In this document: one piece after another, positions 46,860-55,475 of the stretch
Layout: the number at the start of each line of letters is the position of its first letter
Numbering within the stretch: the stretch's first letter is position 1
DNA from: JACKAQ01 sp020634975 [NCBI: Calditrichia bacterium]
GTDB lineage: Bacteria; Calditrichota; Calditrichia; RBG-13-44-9
Assembly: GCA_020634975.1 (NCBI GenBank)
Contig: JACKAQ010000003.1
Coordinates: 186,001 to 250,000, forward strand
DNA length: 64,000 bases
Reading direction: 5' to 3'
Position numbers and translations under genes: made by a program
Notes under the pieces: generated by a model
What the model was told of the DNA's origin: nothing
The model's database searches: none
The model's input: only the letters and a program-made list of their open reading frames with translations

Positions 46860-49121
46860 TCAGAACCGGGCATATTTTTTCCGGAGCCGGTCGCCGATCA
46901 GCGACGACACCGTATTCAACACAAACGTGAATAAAAAGAGCAGCAGCGCGGTGAAAAACAACACGCGATACAGCGTTCCGCCAACTGGCGCTTCGGGAAT
47001 TTCAACGGCAATATTGGCGCTCATCGCCCGGAAGCCGTTGAACGGGCTAATATCGAGAATCGGTGTGTTACCGGTGGCCATCAGCACAATCATCGTTTCG
47101 CCAACGGCGCGACCCAAACCCAGCATGATTGCCGCAAAAATGCCGCCGGAAGCCGCCGGAAGCACCACCCGTCGAACCGTTTGCCAGCGCGAAGCTCCCA
47201 ACGCCAGCGATGCGGATGTGAGCGATTTGGGCACGTTTGCCAATGAATCTTCCGCCACTGTAAAAATAATCGGGATAACCGCAAAGCCCAGTGCAAACCC
47301 GACGATCAGGCTATTACGGGTTTCGTAAGTAATATTGAAGCTGGAATACAGCCACTGTTGGAAATTACCTGCAAAAAACCAGCCTTCCATTGTTGTGCCA
47401 AAATTATACGACAGCCAATATGCCAGCAGCACAAAAGGCACCATGAACGCCATTTCCCAGCCGGCGGGAATTTTTACCCGTCGATCTTCCGGGATCAACC
47501 ACCAAACAAACACACCCAGCGCAAACGCAACCGGCAGCCAGAATGTGAACAGCATCACCGTCATCAAATGGTCCTCAAAAACCGGTGAAAAATACAGTCC
47601 GGCAAGAAATCCGATAACAACACTCGGCAGCGCAGCCATAATCTCGACGGTGGGCTTAACCACCCGCGCCATCCAGTCCGGTGAGAATTGGGAAACATAA
47701 ACCGCAGCCAATATTGCCAACGGAATAGAGAAAAGCATCGCATAAATGGTGCCTTTCAGCGTTCCGAAGATTACCGGAATGAGGCTCAATTTGGGTTCGA
47801 ATTCATCGCTGCCGCCGGTTGATTGCCACACAAATTCCGGTTGCGGATAGCCTTCGTACCACACTTTTCCAAAAAGGGTTTTGACAGTCGTTTCCGGATG
47901 CGGGTTATCCAGCGCGAAGAAGCTAAAACGGTGTTTTTGATCGACCAGCACAATCCCATTCGATTTTGGCGAAAAAGCACTGGCAGCTACCGGGTTTTCG
48001 CTTTCGAGAAATGACAACTGGGTTTGGCCCGATGTTGAGTAATGCAGTTTTGCCGCACCGTGCGAATCGATGGTTAAAAAGTTGCGGTTCCGCGATGACA
48101 TTTCCATGATTGTCACCGGGTTTTGGTGCGATGCAAAGGTATGTATTTTCTGAAACTTAAACAGGTTATTTGGCGTGCGAACCGGAAACCAGACTTCCAC
48201 CGTACCGGTCGTCGAGCCGATCGCCAATGCCTGATCGCCCAGCAAATAGCCGAGTGCGGTAATCTGCTGGTTATCAGACTGCCACTCATCTTTTAATTGG
48301 ATAGATTCGTAATCGCTGATGTCGTACCATTGCAAATTGCCGTTACGATGCCCGATCACCAGATTTTCGCCATTGTGGCTGGTGGTAATTGCGGTGATCC
48401 GTGCGCCGTCCAATTTTTTATTGAAAGAATCATGGAAAAACTCTTCCTCATCGTCGGCGTCGTAAATCCGTAAATGCAATTCATTATTTTGATCGACATA
48501 AGCCCAAAACCGTGATAAATCCTCATTTTGGACAAATGACAACCCGACAATTTGCGTTTTGCTGCTATCAGCAGCCGGGGGCGTTTGCCAGGTTTCGAGC
48601 TCCTCAAATGATGGAACGATTTCGCGTGCCGCATCTTGGCTGTATTTTGGCGTCATCTCAATTTCGGCCGTAATAACTCGCCCGGAATCCGTGCCCACAG
48701 CAAACACTTCGCGGGTCAGGTTACCTTTTACGGCGCACAAAATCCGTTCGTCTCCAATTAACGAAAGCTGTTGTTCCATCAACAACTGGTTGTCTTTCAA
48801 GCGATAAAATCGAATCAAACCGTTTTCATCGATCATATACCCGACTTCCTGATACGCATCGATCCCGGTCAGCAGCACCCGGCTTTCAGCGCTTCCGGCG
48901 GGAATAGAAAACATCTCTTCCACAGATGCGCTTTTTGCGAGCGGAAGACTTTGGTACAGCAAAAACAGCAAAATTGCCGAAATGCTAATAATGATGCCGT
49001 AACCGCCGGCTGTAATCATTCGTCGCGCCCAGCGATCAGCGCGATACACTTTTTGATAATGGGAATCGCGGTCGGCTTTGTTGTCGGAAAAGGATGATTT
49101 TGGTTCCGTTTGATTACTCAT
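46860..49121 (-). CDS. pstC: Phosphate ABC transporter permease PstC with extracytoplasmic propeller-like domain
   Basis: A 753-residue permease, more than twice the E. coli length. After an N-terminal helix (about 35-60) comes an insert of about 360 residues outside the membrane with repeating blades (ITTSHNGENLVIGHRNGNLQWYD and the following repeats), like a WD40/beta-propeller. Six helices follow from about 455. The EAA loop reads AEDSLANVPKSLTSASLALGAS. The insert may sense or dock PstS or control flux. It is 132 bp after pstS, with a large hairpin between them, and 62 bp before pstA. Confidence 0.93.
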   Translation of the reverse strand: MSNQTEPKSSFSDNKADRDSHYQKVYRADRWARRMITAGGYGIIISISAILLFLLYQSLPLAKSASVEEMFSIPAGSAESRVLLTGIDAYQEVGYMIDENGLIRFYRLKDNQLLMEQQLSLIGDERILCAVKGNLTREVFAVGTDSGRVITAEIEMTPKYSQDAAREIVPSFEELETWQTPPAADSSKTQIVGLSFVQNEDLSRFWAYVDQNNELHLRIYDADDEEEFFHDSFNKKLDGARITAITTSHNGENLVIGHRNGNLQWYDISDYESIQLKDEWQSDNQQITALGYLLGDQALAIGSTTGTVEVWFPVRTPNNLFKFQKIHTFASHQNPVTIMEMSSRNRNFLTIDSHGAAKLHYSTSGQTQLSFLESENPVAASAFSPKSNGIVLVDQKHRFSFFALDNPHPETTVKTLFGKVWYEGYPQPEFVWQSTGGSDEFEPKLSLIPVIFGTLKGTIYAMLFSIPLAILAAVYVSQFSPDWMARVVKPTVEIMAALPSVVIGFLAGLYFSPVFEDHLMTVMLFTFWLPVAFALGVFVWWLIPEDRRVKIPAGWEMAFMVPFVLLAYWLSYNFGTTMEGWFFAGNFQQWLYSSFNITYETRNSLIVGFALGFAVIPIIFTVAEDSLANVPKSLTSASLALGASRWQTVRRVVLPAASGGIFAAIMLGLGRAVGETMIVLMATGNTPILDISPFNGFRAMSANIAVEIPEAPVGGTLYRVLFFTALLLFLFTFVLNTVSSLIGDRLRKKYARF

Positions 49122-49170
49122 TTCTGAACTACGTTAAGTTAATATTAACAATCGTTTATCATTTTTAAAT

Positions 49171-49211
49171 TTTACCCTCAGAACTGGTACGGACACCAGC
49201 CTGAGGGTAAA
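49171..49211 (-). other. Large hairpin between pstS and pstC
   Basis: TTTACCCTCAG (49171-49181) pairs with CTGAGGGTAAA (49201-49211); an inner CTGGT/ACCAG stem extends it. No T-run follows on the minus strand, so it is more likely an mRNA-stabilising or attenuating element than a full terminator. Confidence 0.7.
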
Positions 49212-49253
49212 CATTTGACAATTGGAACAAACCGATTTTTTTATTTACAGAGC

Positions 49254-50243
49254 TTATGAACCGGATTCCAACATTTGGAGTTGTTCCATAACAACATCAT
49301 AAGATAAAGGCAGATAACCATCTTTCACCACAATTTCCTGACCTTCATAACTCAACACAAATTTCAGGAATTCCTTCACCAACGGATCGAGGGGCTTGGT
49401 GGGCGATTTCACGATGTAGAGATAAAGATAGCGGGATAGCGGATAGTCGCCGTTGAGTACGTTTTCGTAGCTGCCATCGTAAACTTTGTCACCTTTTTTG
49501 TCGCTCAAAGCCAGGGTTTTAACACCGGATGTTTTGTATCCGATACCGCTGTAACCCATCGCAAATTTGTCTTCGGTGATGCCCTGAACCACAGATGCGG
49601 AGCCGGGCTGCTCTTTTACGGCATCTTTAAAATCGCCTTTTTTGAGCGCTTCATCTTTAAAATAACCGTATGTGCCGCTGGCGGAGTTACGACCGAACAG
49701 CCGGATCGGCTGGTTTGCCCATTCGCCGGTCAACCCCAAACCACCCCAGGTTACGATATCTTCAGCGATGCCGCGTTTCCGGTTTTTGGAGAAAACCGCG
49801 TCCACTTCGTCCAATGAGAGCGATTTCAAAGGATTGTCTTTGTGAACAAAAACCGCCAGCGCATCCAGCGATGTGCGGATTTCGGTGGGTTTGAACCCGT
49901 ATTTTTTCTCGAACGAATCGATTTCTTTGGACTTCATCGGGCGGGACATCGGGCCGAATTGCGCGGTGCCTTCGATGAGTGCCGGCGGTGCGGTCGAAGA
50001 TCCTTTACCTTCGATCTGCACATTCACAAGCGGATAGTGTTTACGAAAACCTTCCAACCACAGGGTCATCAGGTTGTTCATCGTATCGGAACCGATACTG
50101 TTGGCATTTCCGCTAACACCGGTCGCCTTTTTGTACTTCGGAATGCGTTCGTCAACTTTGGTTTCTGCGGACGCACTATACATGCCCAATGTGGCAATCA
50201 TCAGCACAGCCAGCAGAATTTTGTTTGCATTGTTCTTTTTCAT
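49254..50243 (-). CDS. pstS: Periplasmic phosphate-binding protein PstS
   Basis: A 329-residue exported solute-binding protein with a signal peptide ending near SASAE. It captures phosphate for PstCAB. Marks are VSGNANSIGSDTMNNL near the start and GKGSSTAPPALIEGTAQFGPMSRPM, the phosphate-loop region. The second lobe has GRNSASGTYGYF. AAAGGAGG lies just before the ATG. Three 11-bp-spaced Pho-box-like repeats lie about 65-95 bp upstream. It is the first gene of the pst group, and the porin gene lies behind it with its own upstream repeats. Confidence 0.96.
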   Translation of the reverse strand: MKKNNANKILLAVLMIATLGMYSASAETKVDERIPKYKKATGVSGNANSIGSDTMNNLMTLWLEGFRKHYPLVNVQIEGKGSSTAPPALIEGTAQFGPMSRPMKSKEIDSFEKKYGFKPTEIRTSLDALAVFVHKDNPLKSLSLDEVDAVFSKNRKRGIAEDIVTWGGLGLTGEWANQPIRLFGRNSASGTYGYFKDEALKKGDFKDAVKEQPGSASVVQGITEDKFAMGYSGIGYKTSGVKTLALSDKKGDKVYDGSYENVLNGDYPLSRYLYLYIVKSPTKPLDPLVKEFLKFVLSYEGQEIVVKDGYLPLSYDVVMEQLQMLESGS

Positions 50244-50308
50244 TTTGCCTCCTTTTGTAGACGTATTGTTTTTTAGTTTCTCAATGCGCCCAAAAATTAG
50301 TATTTCAA

Positions 50309-50337
50309 TGTTGCATTTCTGTTACAAGTCCGTTGCA
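50309..50337 (-). promoter_or_regulatory. Pho-box-like repeats upstream of pstS
   Basis: On the minus strand, TGCAACG, TGTAACA and TGCAACA follow each other with 4-base spacers, giving an 11-bp period as in PhoB sites. A TACTAAT element lies 6 bases further on. The repeat consensus differs from the E. coli CTGTCAT. Confidence 0.65.
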
Positions 50338-50355
50338 ATGGCAATGTATTTTTCA

Positions 50356-51453
50356 TCACAAATTAACAGTGAACTGGGAACGGATTTTGAAAATACTGTC
50401 CGCGCCATCGGCTGCAGGCATCTCTATTTCACCATTTAGCTGGATGCGCGTATTTTTTCCAAAATAGAATTCCGGGCCAAAACGCACGTAAGATGCTTCA
50501 TCTTTTTCAACATCGCCATTCGGATCGATAAATGAAAAACCGGCGGCAAAACCAATACCGTCAATTCCGCCAAAATTCTCATTCGCCGATGCCAGTTTTT
50601 TCATCCAGCGACCGGTCAAATCCAGCAGCATAAAACTGGTGTTATCTGCCGATCCGATAAAATCTTTGCTGACGGAGCCAAAAACCGCACCGCCTTCGAT
50701 ATCGAGTCCAGCATCTTTCAGATAAAATCCAAAATCCGGCGCGATCGCGGTTACGGTGCCCGTATTATCCAGCGAATCCACTGCGATTTCATTACCGAGC
50801 GTGTTGCTCACAGCAGAAATGCCGATTTCGATAGCTTCGCTCAGTTCCACATCCAATCGTCCGGCGAACATTTTGCCATTGTTAATGTCATCCGATTTGG
50901 TTGATCCTGCAGTTTCGCGAATGCCTTCACCCGCACCGTTGGAATAGTTAATTGCAAATCCCGCTTTTTCGCCAAGTTCACCACCAATTTCCACACCGAC
51001 ATGGCGGGCGGAAAGCAACATGCCGTCCAAAAACCCGGCGACAGCGCTTCGCTCTACCAACAGCAATTTCCCGGAGGAACGCTTGAATTCTTCACGCCAA
51101 ACCGGTACTTTGAATTGCCCGAAGCGAAAATACCCTTCGCCAAATAATTTGATCTCGCCTTCCGCATCTTTTAACACGGGTGCGTTATCGCGAATGTCAA
51201 ATTGAATTTTACCGCTGACAAAATCCGTCATTTTGACGCTGGTCTGCAACCGGACCCGGCGCATCCGGAATCCCTGATTGGTTCTGCCGGCATCTGCGTC
51301 TGTATTGGAATCATATAAATGTTGCATTTGCACACGCCCGCTAAACGACCATTTTTTTGCGTTTTTAATTTCGATATCATCTGCCAACAACGTGTGATTA
51401 ATGAAGAAAAACAGTACCAAACTCAACAGCCACTTCGTCCCGGATAAACGCAT
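50356..51453 (-). CDS. OprP/OprO-like phosphate-selective porin
   Basis: A 365-residue outer-membrane beta-barrel protein with a signal peptide ending near LLADD. Alternating hydrophobic strands run through the protein and it ends in the aromatic/hydrophobic strand SQFTVNL. KWSFSGRVQMQHLYD, FRMRRVRLQTSVKM and YFRFGQFKVPVWREEFKRSS match the phosphate-selective porin family, whose barrel carries a basic constriction. Such porins are made under phosphate starvation. GGAGG lies 4 bases before the ATG. A Pho-box-like repeat and a TATAAT lie upstream, which supports the assignment. It lies 112 bp upstream of pstS on the same strand. Confidence 0.85.
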   Translation of the reverse strand: MRLSGTKWLLSLVLFFFINHTLLADDIEIKNAKKWSFSGRVQMQHLYDSNTDADAGRTNQGFRMRRVRLQTSVKMTDFVSGKIQFDIRDNAPVLKDAEGEIKLFGEGYFRFGQFKVPVWREEFKRSSGKLLLVERSAVAGFLDGMLLSARHVGVEIGGELGEKAGFAINYSNGAGEGIRETAGSTKSDDINNGKMFAGRLDVELSEAIEIGISAVSNTLGNEIAVDSLDNTGTVTAIAPDFGFYLKDAGLDIEGGAVFGSVSKDFIGSADNTSFMLLDLTGRWMKKLASANENFGGIDGIGFAAGFSFIDPNGDVEKDEASYVRFGPEFYFGKNTRIQLNGEIEMPAADGADSIFKIRSQFTVNL

Positions 51454-51529
51454 ACATCCTCCATCTGATAAAATTATGTTAATTTGCGAATATTTTGTCT
51501 TTCGCTCAGTTAATGTTACAAGCGTTGCA

Positions 51530-51563
51530 ATTATAACCTTTTGTATGTTACAATCATGTTACA
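51530..51563 (-). promoter_or_regulatory. Pho-box-like repeats and -10 element of the porin gene
   Basis: On the minus strand, TGTAACA at 51557-51563 and 51546-51552 are 11 bp apart. A TATAAT at 51530-51535 follows 10 bases later, matching the layout of PhoB-activated promoters without a -35. Another TGTAACA is at 51514-51520. Confidence 0.7.
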
Positions 51564-51618
51564 AGCCAACTAACAATCAATGACGATATTTGAAAATGTT
51601 CCGGAGGGAGTGTGTTGC

Positions 51619-51651
51619 AAAAAAAAAGTGCCGGCTGATTCAGCCGGCACT
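51619..51651 (-). terminator. Terminator of the PiT transporter gene
   Basis: AGTGCCGGCTG (51627-51637) pairs perfectly with CAGCCGGCACT (51641-51651). An A-run at 51619-51627 gives a T-tract on the minus strand. Confidence 0.92.
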
Positions 51652-51695
51652 CCAGATTATGACAATTCCAAAATTTGCGCTAAAGCAATCGGATT

Positions 51696-53120
51696 TTATC
51701 CAAAAATTGATTTCAAAATATAGTAAAACAAAATTGCGAAAATTGCCCCGGCCGGGATGGTTACAACCCATGAAATGACAATATTAGTAACCACTCGCAG
51801 GTTTAACGCGCCAATGCCGCGGGCAAGTCCCACACCCAAAACACCGCCAACCAAGGTGTGAGTTGTGCTAATCGGTAAACCCAATTTTGATGCAATAACA
51901 ATGGTGGTTGCCGCTGCAAATTCCGCCGAAAATCCCCGGGTTGGTGTCAGCTCGGTAATTTTTTTACCGATGGTTAGCATCACCCGCCAACCCCAGGTTG
52001 CCAAACCAACAACAATCCCAACGCCACCCAAACCGAGCACCCAAAGCGGAACGGCTGTTTTCGCAGAAATCACACCGGTGGTTACGATTGTGATCACAGA
52101 TGCCAACGGTCCAACCGCATTGGCGACATCGTTTGCACCGTGTGCAAAAGCCACAAACGCAGCACTTAAAATTTGCAAATAGATAAATATCCGTTCCACA
52201 GTTTTGAACTCGGTGCTGCCCTGTTCAACAGTTACACCCTTCGACACTTCTTTGTCAATTACTTCCAAACTGTTCAAAATCGATTTTATCTGGTCGCGAA
52301 CATCACCATTGGCAGAGCTCTGGACCTTATTTAGATGCTTAATTGCCTTGCCCAAGCTATCCCCAACAACTTCCGGCTGCTGAAGAACAACTCGCTCTTT
52401 GACCACAACAGGCTTGATTCGCTTGACCAGAAAATGACTGACAACTGCCGCAATAGCACCAATTAGCATCGCTATCAGCATCGAGTCACCAAAACTGAGA
52501 TCCAGTTTTAGATTTTTGAGTCCTTTGAACACCATCGTTAACGTGAGGATAAAAAACACAAAAAAAACCAGGTAGGGAGTTACCCGCCTGGCTGCGCGAA
52601 TGGGATCATCGCTGTCGTAAATGGTACGCCGGATGAGCATAAAAATCAGAAATGCGATAGTGCCGCACATCAACGGAGAAACCACCCAACTGGCGACAAT
52701 AGAACCAACTTGCGGCCAATCTGCGGCGGCAAAACCGCCGTACATCACTCCAAATCCCAACACCGCACCAACAATGGAGTGGGTTGTCGAAACGGGCCAA
52801 CCGTAATAAGATGCCAGTTGTAGCCAAATGGCGGCAGCCAATAATGCGCCTATCATCCCATATGCGAGATCCAACTCGTGCCCGGTAAAAATTTCGGGGT
52901 TGATGATTCCTTTTCGAATGGTTTCCGAAACGTGAGTTCCGACAAGAAATGCACCGGCAAATTCCAAAACAGCCGCAATAATAACTGCTCTTTTGATTGT
53001 TAAAGCACCGGACCCAACCGATGTTCCCATTGCGTTGGCAACATCATTTGCCCCGATACTCCACGCCATATAAAAACCCGCAATCAGTGCAATTCCCAAT
53101 ATAACGGTTTCAATAGCCAT
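51696..53120 (-). CDS. PiT-family inorganic phosphate transporter
   Basis: A 474-residue membrane transporter that moves phosphate, often as a metal complex, driven by ions. The two inverted PiT repeats carry GANDVANAMGTSVGSGAL at the start and AHGANDVANAVGPLASV near 325. GWPVSTTHSIVGAVLG and GLPISTTHTLVGGVLG are the paired re-entrant motifs. About ten helices are seen, with a cytoplasmic loop at about 225-305. It lies 67 bp after a DUF47 gene, the usual accessory partner, and is followed by a strong terminator. It complements the high-affinity Pst system nearby. Confidence 0.95.
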   Translation of the reverse strand: MAIETVILGIALIAGFYMAWSIGANDVANAMGTSVGSGALTIKRAVIIAAVLEFAGAFLVGTHVSETIRKGIINPEIFTGHELDLAYGMIGALLAAAIWLQLASYYGWPVSTTHSIVGAVLGFGVMYGGFAAADWPQVGSIVASWVVSPLMCGTIAFLIFMLIRRTIYDSDDPIRAARRVTPYLVFFVFFILTLTMVFKGLKNLKLDLSFGDSMLIAMLIGAIAAVVSHFLVKRIKPVVVKERVVLQQPEVVGDSLGKAIKHLNKVQSSANGDVRDQIKSILNSLEVIDKEVSKGVTVEQGSTEFKTVERIFIYLQILSAAFVAFAHGANDVANAVGPLASVITIVTTGVISAKTAVPLWVLGLGGVGIVVGLATWGWRVMLTIGKKITELTPTRGFSAEFAAATTIVIASKLGLPISTTHTLVGGVLGVGLARGIGALNLRVVTNIVISWVVTIPAGAIFAILFYYILKSIFG

Positions 53121-53187
53121 AAGAATTTTCTTCCTTAATCATTCTAATTCAGTATTTGCGTCAATATTCAAATATAAATGCTGTAAG

Positions 53188-53862
53188 TTAGTGTATTTCC
53201 AATAACATACGCACACGATTTGCCAGTTTTTCCGCATTATTGCTTAACGAAGCAATAGCTTGCAGAATATTATTCCAGAGGATAAAACTGCTCACCGAAA
53301 GCTTGCTGTCCATATTGTAAAGTTTTTTGTTGAGTTCGCTTTGCAAAACGTCAGCCTGATGTTCCAGATAAGCAACTTCTTCAATCATTTTCTTCACTTT
53401 TTCGGCTTCTTTACCGCCAAAGGATGCTTCCAAAAGCTCATCCATTTCCTGCATTATTTTATGGACATAGTTTGCAGCTTCAATATTTTTGTCGATAAAT
53501 TTTTGCAACTCATCCTCAAGCCCTTCCAGCGGTTCGAGTTTTTTCAGCGTCATCATTACGCCAATGTCTTCTGCTTTATCGGCCATTCTGTCCTGCAAGG
53601 ATAATATTTCCAGAAGATCTGCCCGATTCACCGCCAAAAACAAGCCTTTGGGCAAATTATTGCGAATCTCATTTTTGGTCAGATCCGCCGCGTGTTCCAG
53701 TTCTGAAATTTCCTGCGCCACTTTTTTCAATTTTTTGAAATCCCGTTGGTAATAGGCTTCAAACAAATTGGTTACTTTGTTAACACAAATCGCTACTTTT
53801 TCCATGTGCGATTGCAGTGGCTCAAAAGGCGATTTCGCAAATAGATTACGAAATACATTCAT
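53188..53862 (-). CDS. DUF47/PhoU-like accessory protein of the PiT transporter
   Basis: A 224-residue helical protein of the DUF47 family, related to PhoU. KVAQEISELEHAADLTKNEIRNNL, LEILSLQDRMADKAEDIGV and EEVAYLEHQADVLQSEL form the typical acidic metal-binding helices. Such proteins are encoded beside PiT genes and are thought to control the transporter. It is upstream of the PiT gene on the minus strand with 67 bp between. Its own upstream region has TGTTACA-like words but not a clear 11-bp array. Confidence 0.92.
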   Translation of the reverse strand: MNVFRNLFAKSPFEPLQSHMEKVAICVNKVTNLFEAYYQRDFKKLKKVAQEISELEHAADLTKNEIRNNLPKGLFLAVNRADLLEILSLQDRMADKAEDIGVMMTLKKLEPLEGLEDELQKFIDKNIEAANYVHKIMQEMDELLEASFGGKEAEKVKKMIEEVAYLEHQADVLQSELNKKLYNMDSKLSVSSFILWNNILQAIASLSNNAEKLANRVRMLLEIH

Positions 53863-54128
53863 AGAAAATCTCCACCTTGAATTGATATTAATTCGGCATT
53901 TTGCGTTTCATTTGTTACAAACATATTAATTTTAGTAACAAAGGTTACAGTTTAATTAAAATAAGACAAAAAACCAAAAGAAATTGATTGTAGTCAGCTC
54001 TACTGTGGGTTCTGATTTGGTGTGAAATCGGTAGGGTAAAAAATGAGGCAAACATCTATAACCACAAACGAAGTGTTCGTTTGTCAAAAAGTTGCGGATT
54101 AATAAATCATATCAACAATTGCAGAATT

Positions 54129-54530
54129 TTAGGATTGGAGCATCGCTTCGACAGTTGCAATAACGGTATCGATCGTGAATGGCTTGGCGATAAATTGGCT
54201 GTTTTTATCCAACAGTTGGTCCAATTCCTGCTGCTCGACATATCCGCTCATCAACACAATTTTTAGATCGGGATTCATCCGGCGCATTTCTTTGAACGCG
54301 TTTTTGCCATCCATTATGGGCATTTTCCAGTCTAACATTACCAAGTTTACTTTGGCGCTGTTTTGGCGATAATAATCAACACCTTCCTGCCCATTTTCAG
54401 CCAAAATAACGCGGTATTTGAATCGGGAAAACACAGTTTTCAGCATTTTTCGGATGGTATCGTCATCATCAACGATTAACAAGGTTGGTGCCGAATGTCC
54501 TTTACTGCCCTGTGGGTTCAATAGCTTCAT
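54129..54530 (-). CDS. Single-domain response regulator (receiver only)
   Basis: A 133-residue CheY-like receiver. LLIVDDDDTIRKML gives the acidic pocket, VMLDWKMPIMDG gives the phospho-acceptor Asp near residue 66, LMSGYVE the conserved Ser/Thr position and FIAKPFT the Lys. There is no output domain, and no adjacent kinase in the same operon, although a PAS-rich kinase lies 1 kb away. It may relay phosphate in a larger pathway. The first 15 residues are a short extension before the fold. Confidence 0.9.
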   Translation of the reverse strand: MKLLNPQGSKGHSAPTLLIVDDDDTIRKMLKTVFSRFKYRVILAENGQEGVDYYRQNSAKVNLVMLDWKMPIMDGKNAFKEMRRMNPDLKIVLMSGYVEQQELDQLLDKNSQFIAKPFTIDTVIATVEAMLQS

Positions 54531-54827
54531 CGTCCTCAGTATTCGGTAGTGTGATCTTTCCGTAGATCAAAACTTCTACGATAAAGTTGATTTATGATAT
54601 CGTTCAACTGTTATTTCCCACTTTTGCTGCAGACTTTGGCAGCGTTTCTGGCGCAAGATAATTGAAAAAAACATACACGTAAATAGCATAAAAACTTAAT
54701 TTGACAAAAAATATGCACCAATCAAGTAGGATATTTGCTACAAAACATTCCATGATAATACGATACGTTACATGTTTGTAAACAGCTGATCAGCGCTATT
54801 TTTTCGACAAATAAAATAGCGATTCTG

Positions 54828-55460
54828 CTATTCCACCAGACCTTCGCGCAGCGCGTATCGAATGATATCCGCATTGCTTTTCATGTTCATTTTTCGCAAA
54901 ATCCGGGTGCGGTGTGTGCTGACAGCGCTCAAACTCAGCGATAATTCATCGGCGATATCCTTCAACTTCTGCCCCGAAGCAATCATACGCATCACCTGAT
55001 ATTCCCGGTCAGAAAGCAATTCGTGCGCTGGTTTGTTATCTTTATTATCATATCCGGAAATGAGTTGCTCAACAACATTTGAGCTAAAATAAACTTTTCC
55101 TGCCAACACCCGTTTTAATGCGGAAACAAATTCCGTCGGATCACCATCTTTGGTTAAATAACCACTGGCACCCGCTTTCATTGCCCGAACGGCATATTGA
55201 TCTTCCGAATACATGCTTAAGATAAGCACCGGCACATCCGGCTTCACCCGTTTCAGTTCCTGCAACACTTCCAGCCCGTTTCGTCCCGGCATTGAAATAT
55301 CCAGAAAAACGGCATCGAATGAACTTTTGAAAATTTTGCTGAGCACTTCCTGACCGTTGCTCGCTTCTTCTACCACAATTTCTTCCGACGCAGCCTGAAG
55401 TGTTTGCATTAAGCCCTGGCGAAATACGGGATGATCATCAGCAATCAGAATTTTGGTCAT
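54828..55460 (-). CDS. NarL/LuxR-family response regulator
   Basis: A 210-residue regulator. The receiver (1-120) has ILIADDHPVFRQGL, the phospho-Asp near 54 in AVFLDISMPGRNG, the Ser in ILSMYSE and the Lys in YLTKDGD. The LuxR-type helix-turn-helix is at about 145-205 (LLSDREYQVMRMIASGQKLKDIADELSLSLSAVSTHRTRI). It begins 15 bp after the histidine kinase gene, so the two form a two-component pair. Its genes are not visible from sequence. Confidence 0.95.
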   Translation of the reverse strand: MTKILIADDHPVFRQGLMQTLQAASEEIVVEEASNGQEVLSKIFKSSFDAVFLDISMPGRNGLEVLQELKRVKPDVPVLILSMYSEDQYAVRAMKAGASGYLTKDGDPTEFVSALKRVLAGKVYFSSNVVEQLISGYDNKDNKPAHELLSDREYQVMRMIASGQKLKDIADELSLSLSAVSTHRTRILRKMNMKSNADIIRYALREGLVE

Positions 55461-55475
55461 TTTAGCTCTCCTTTG

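Noticed and set aside
53913-53949. TGTTACA-like words before the DUF47 gene as a Pho box
   Set aside because: Words are present but not in an 11-bp direct-repeat array, so the case is weak.
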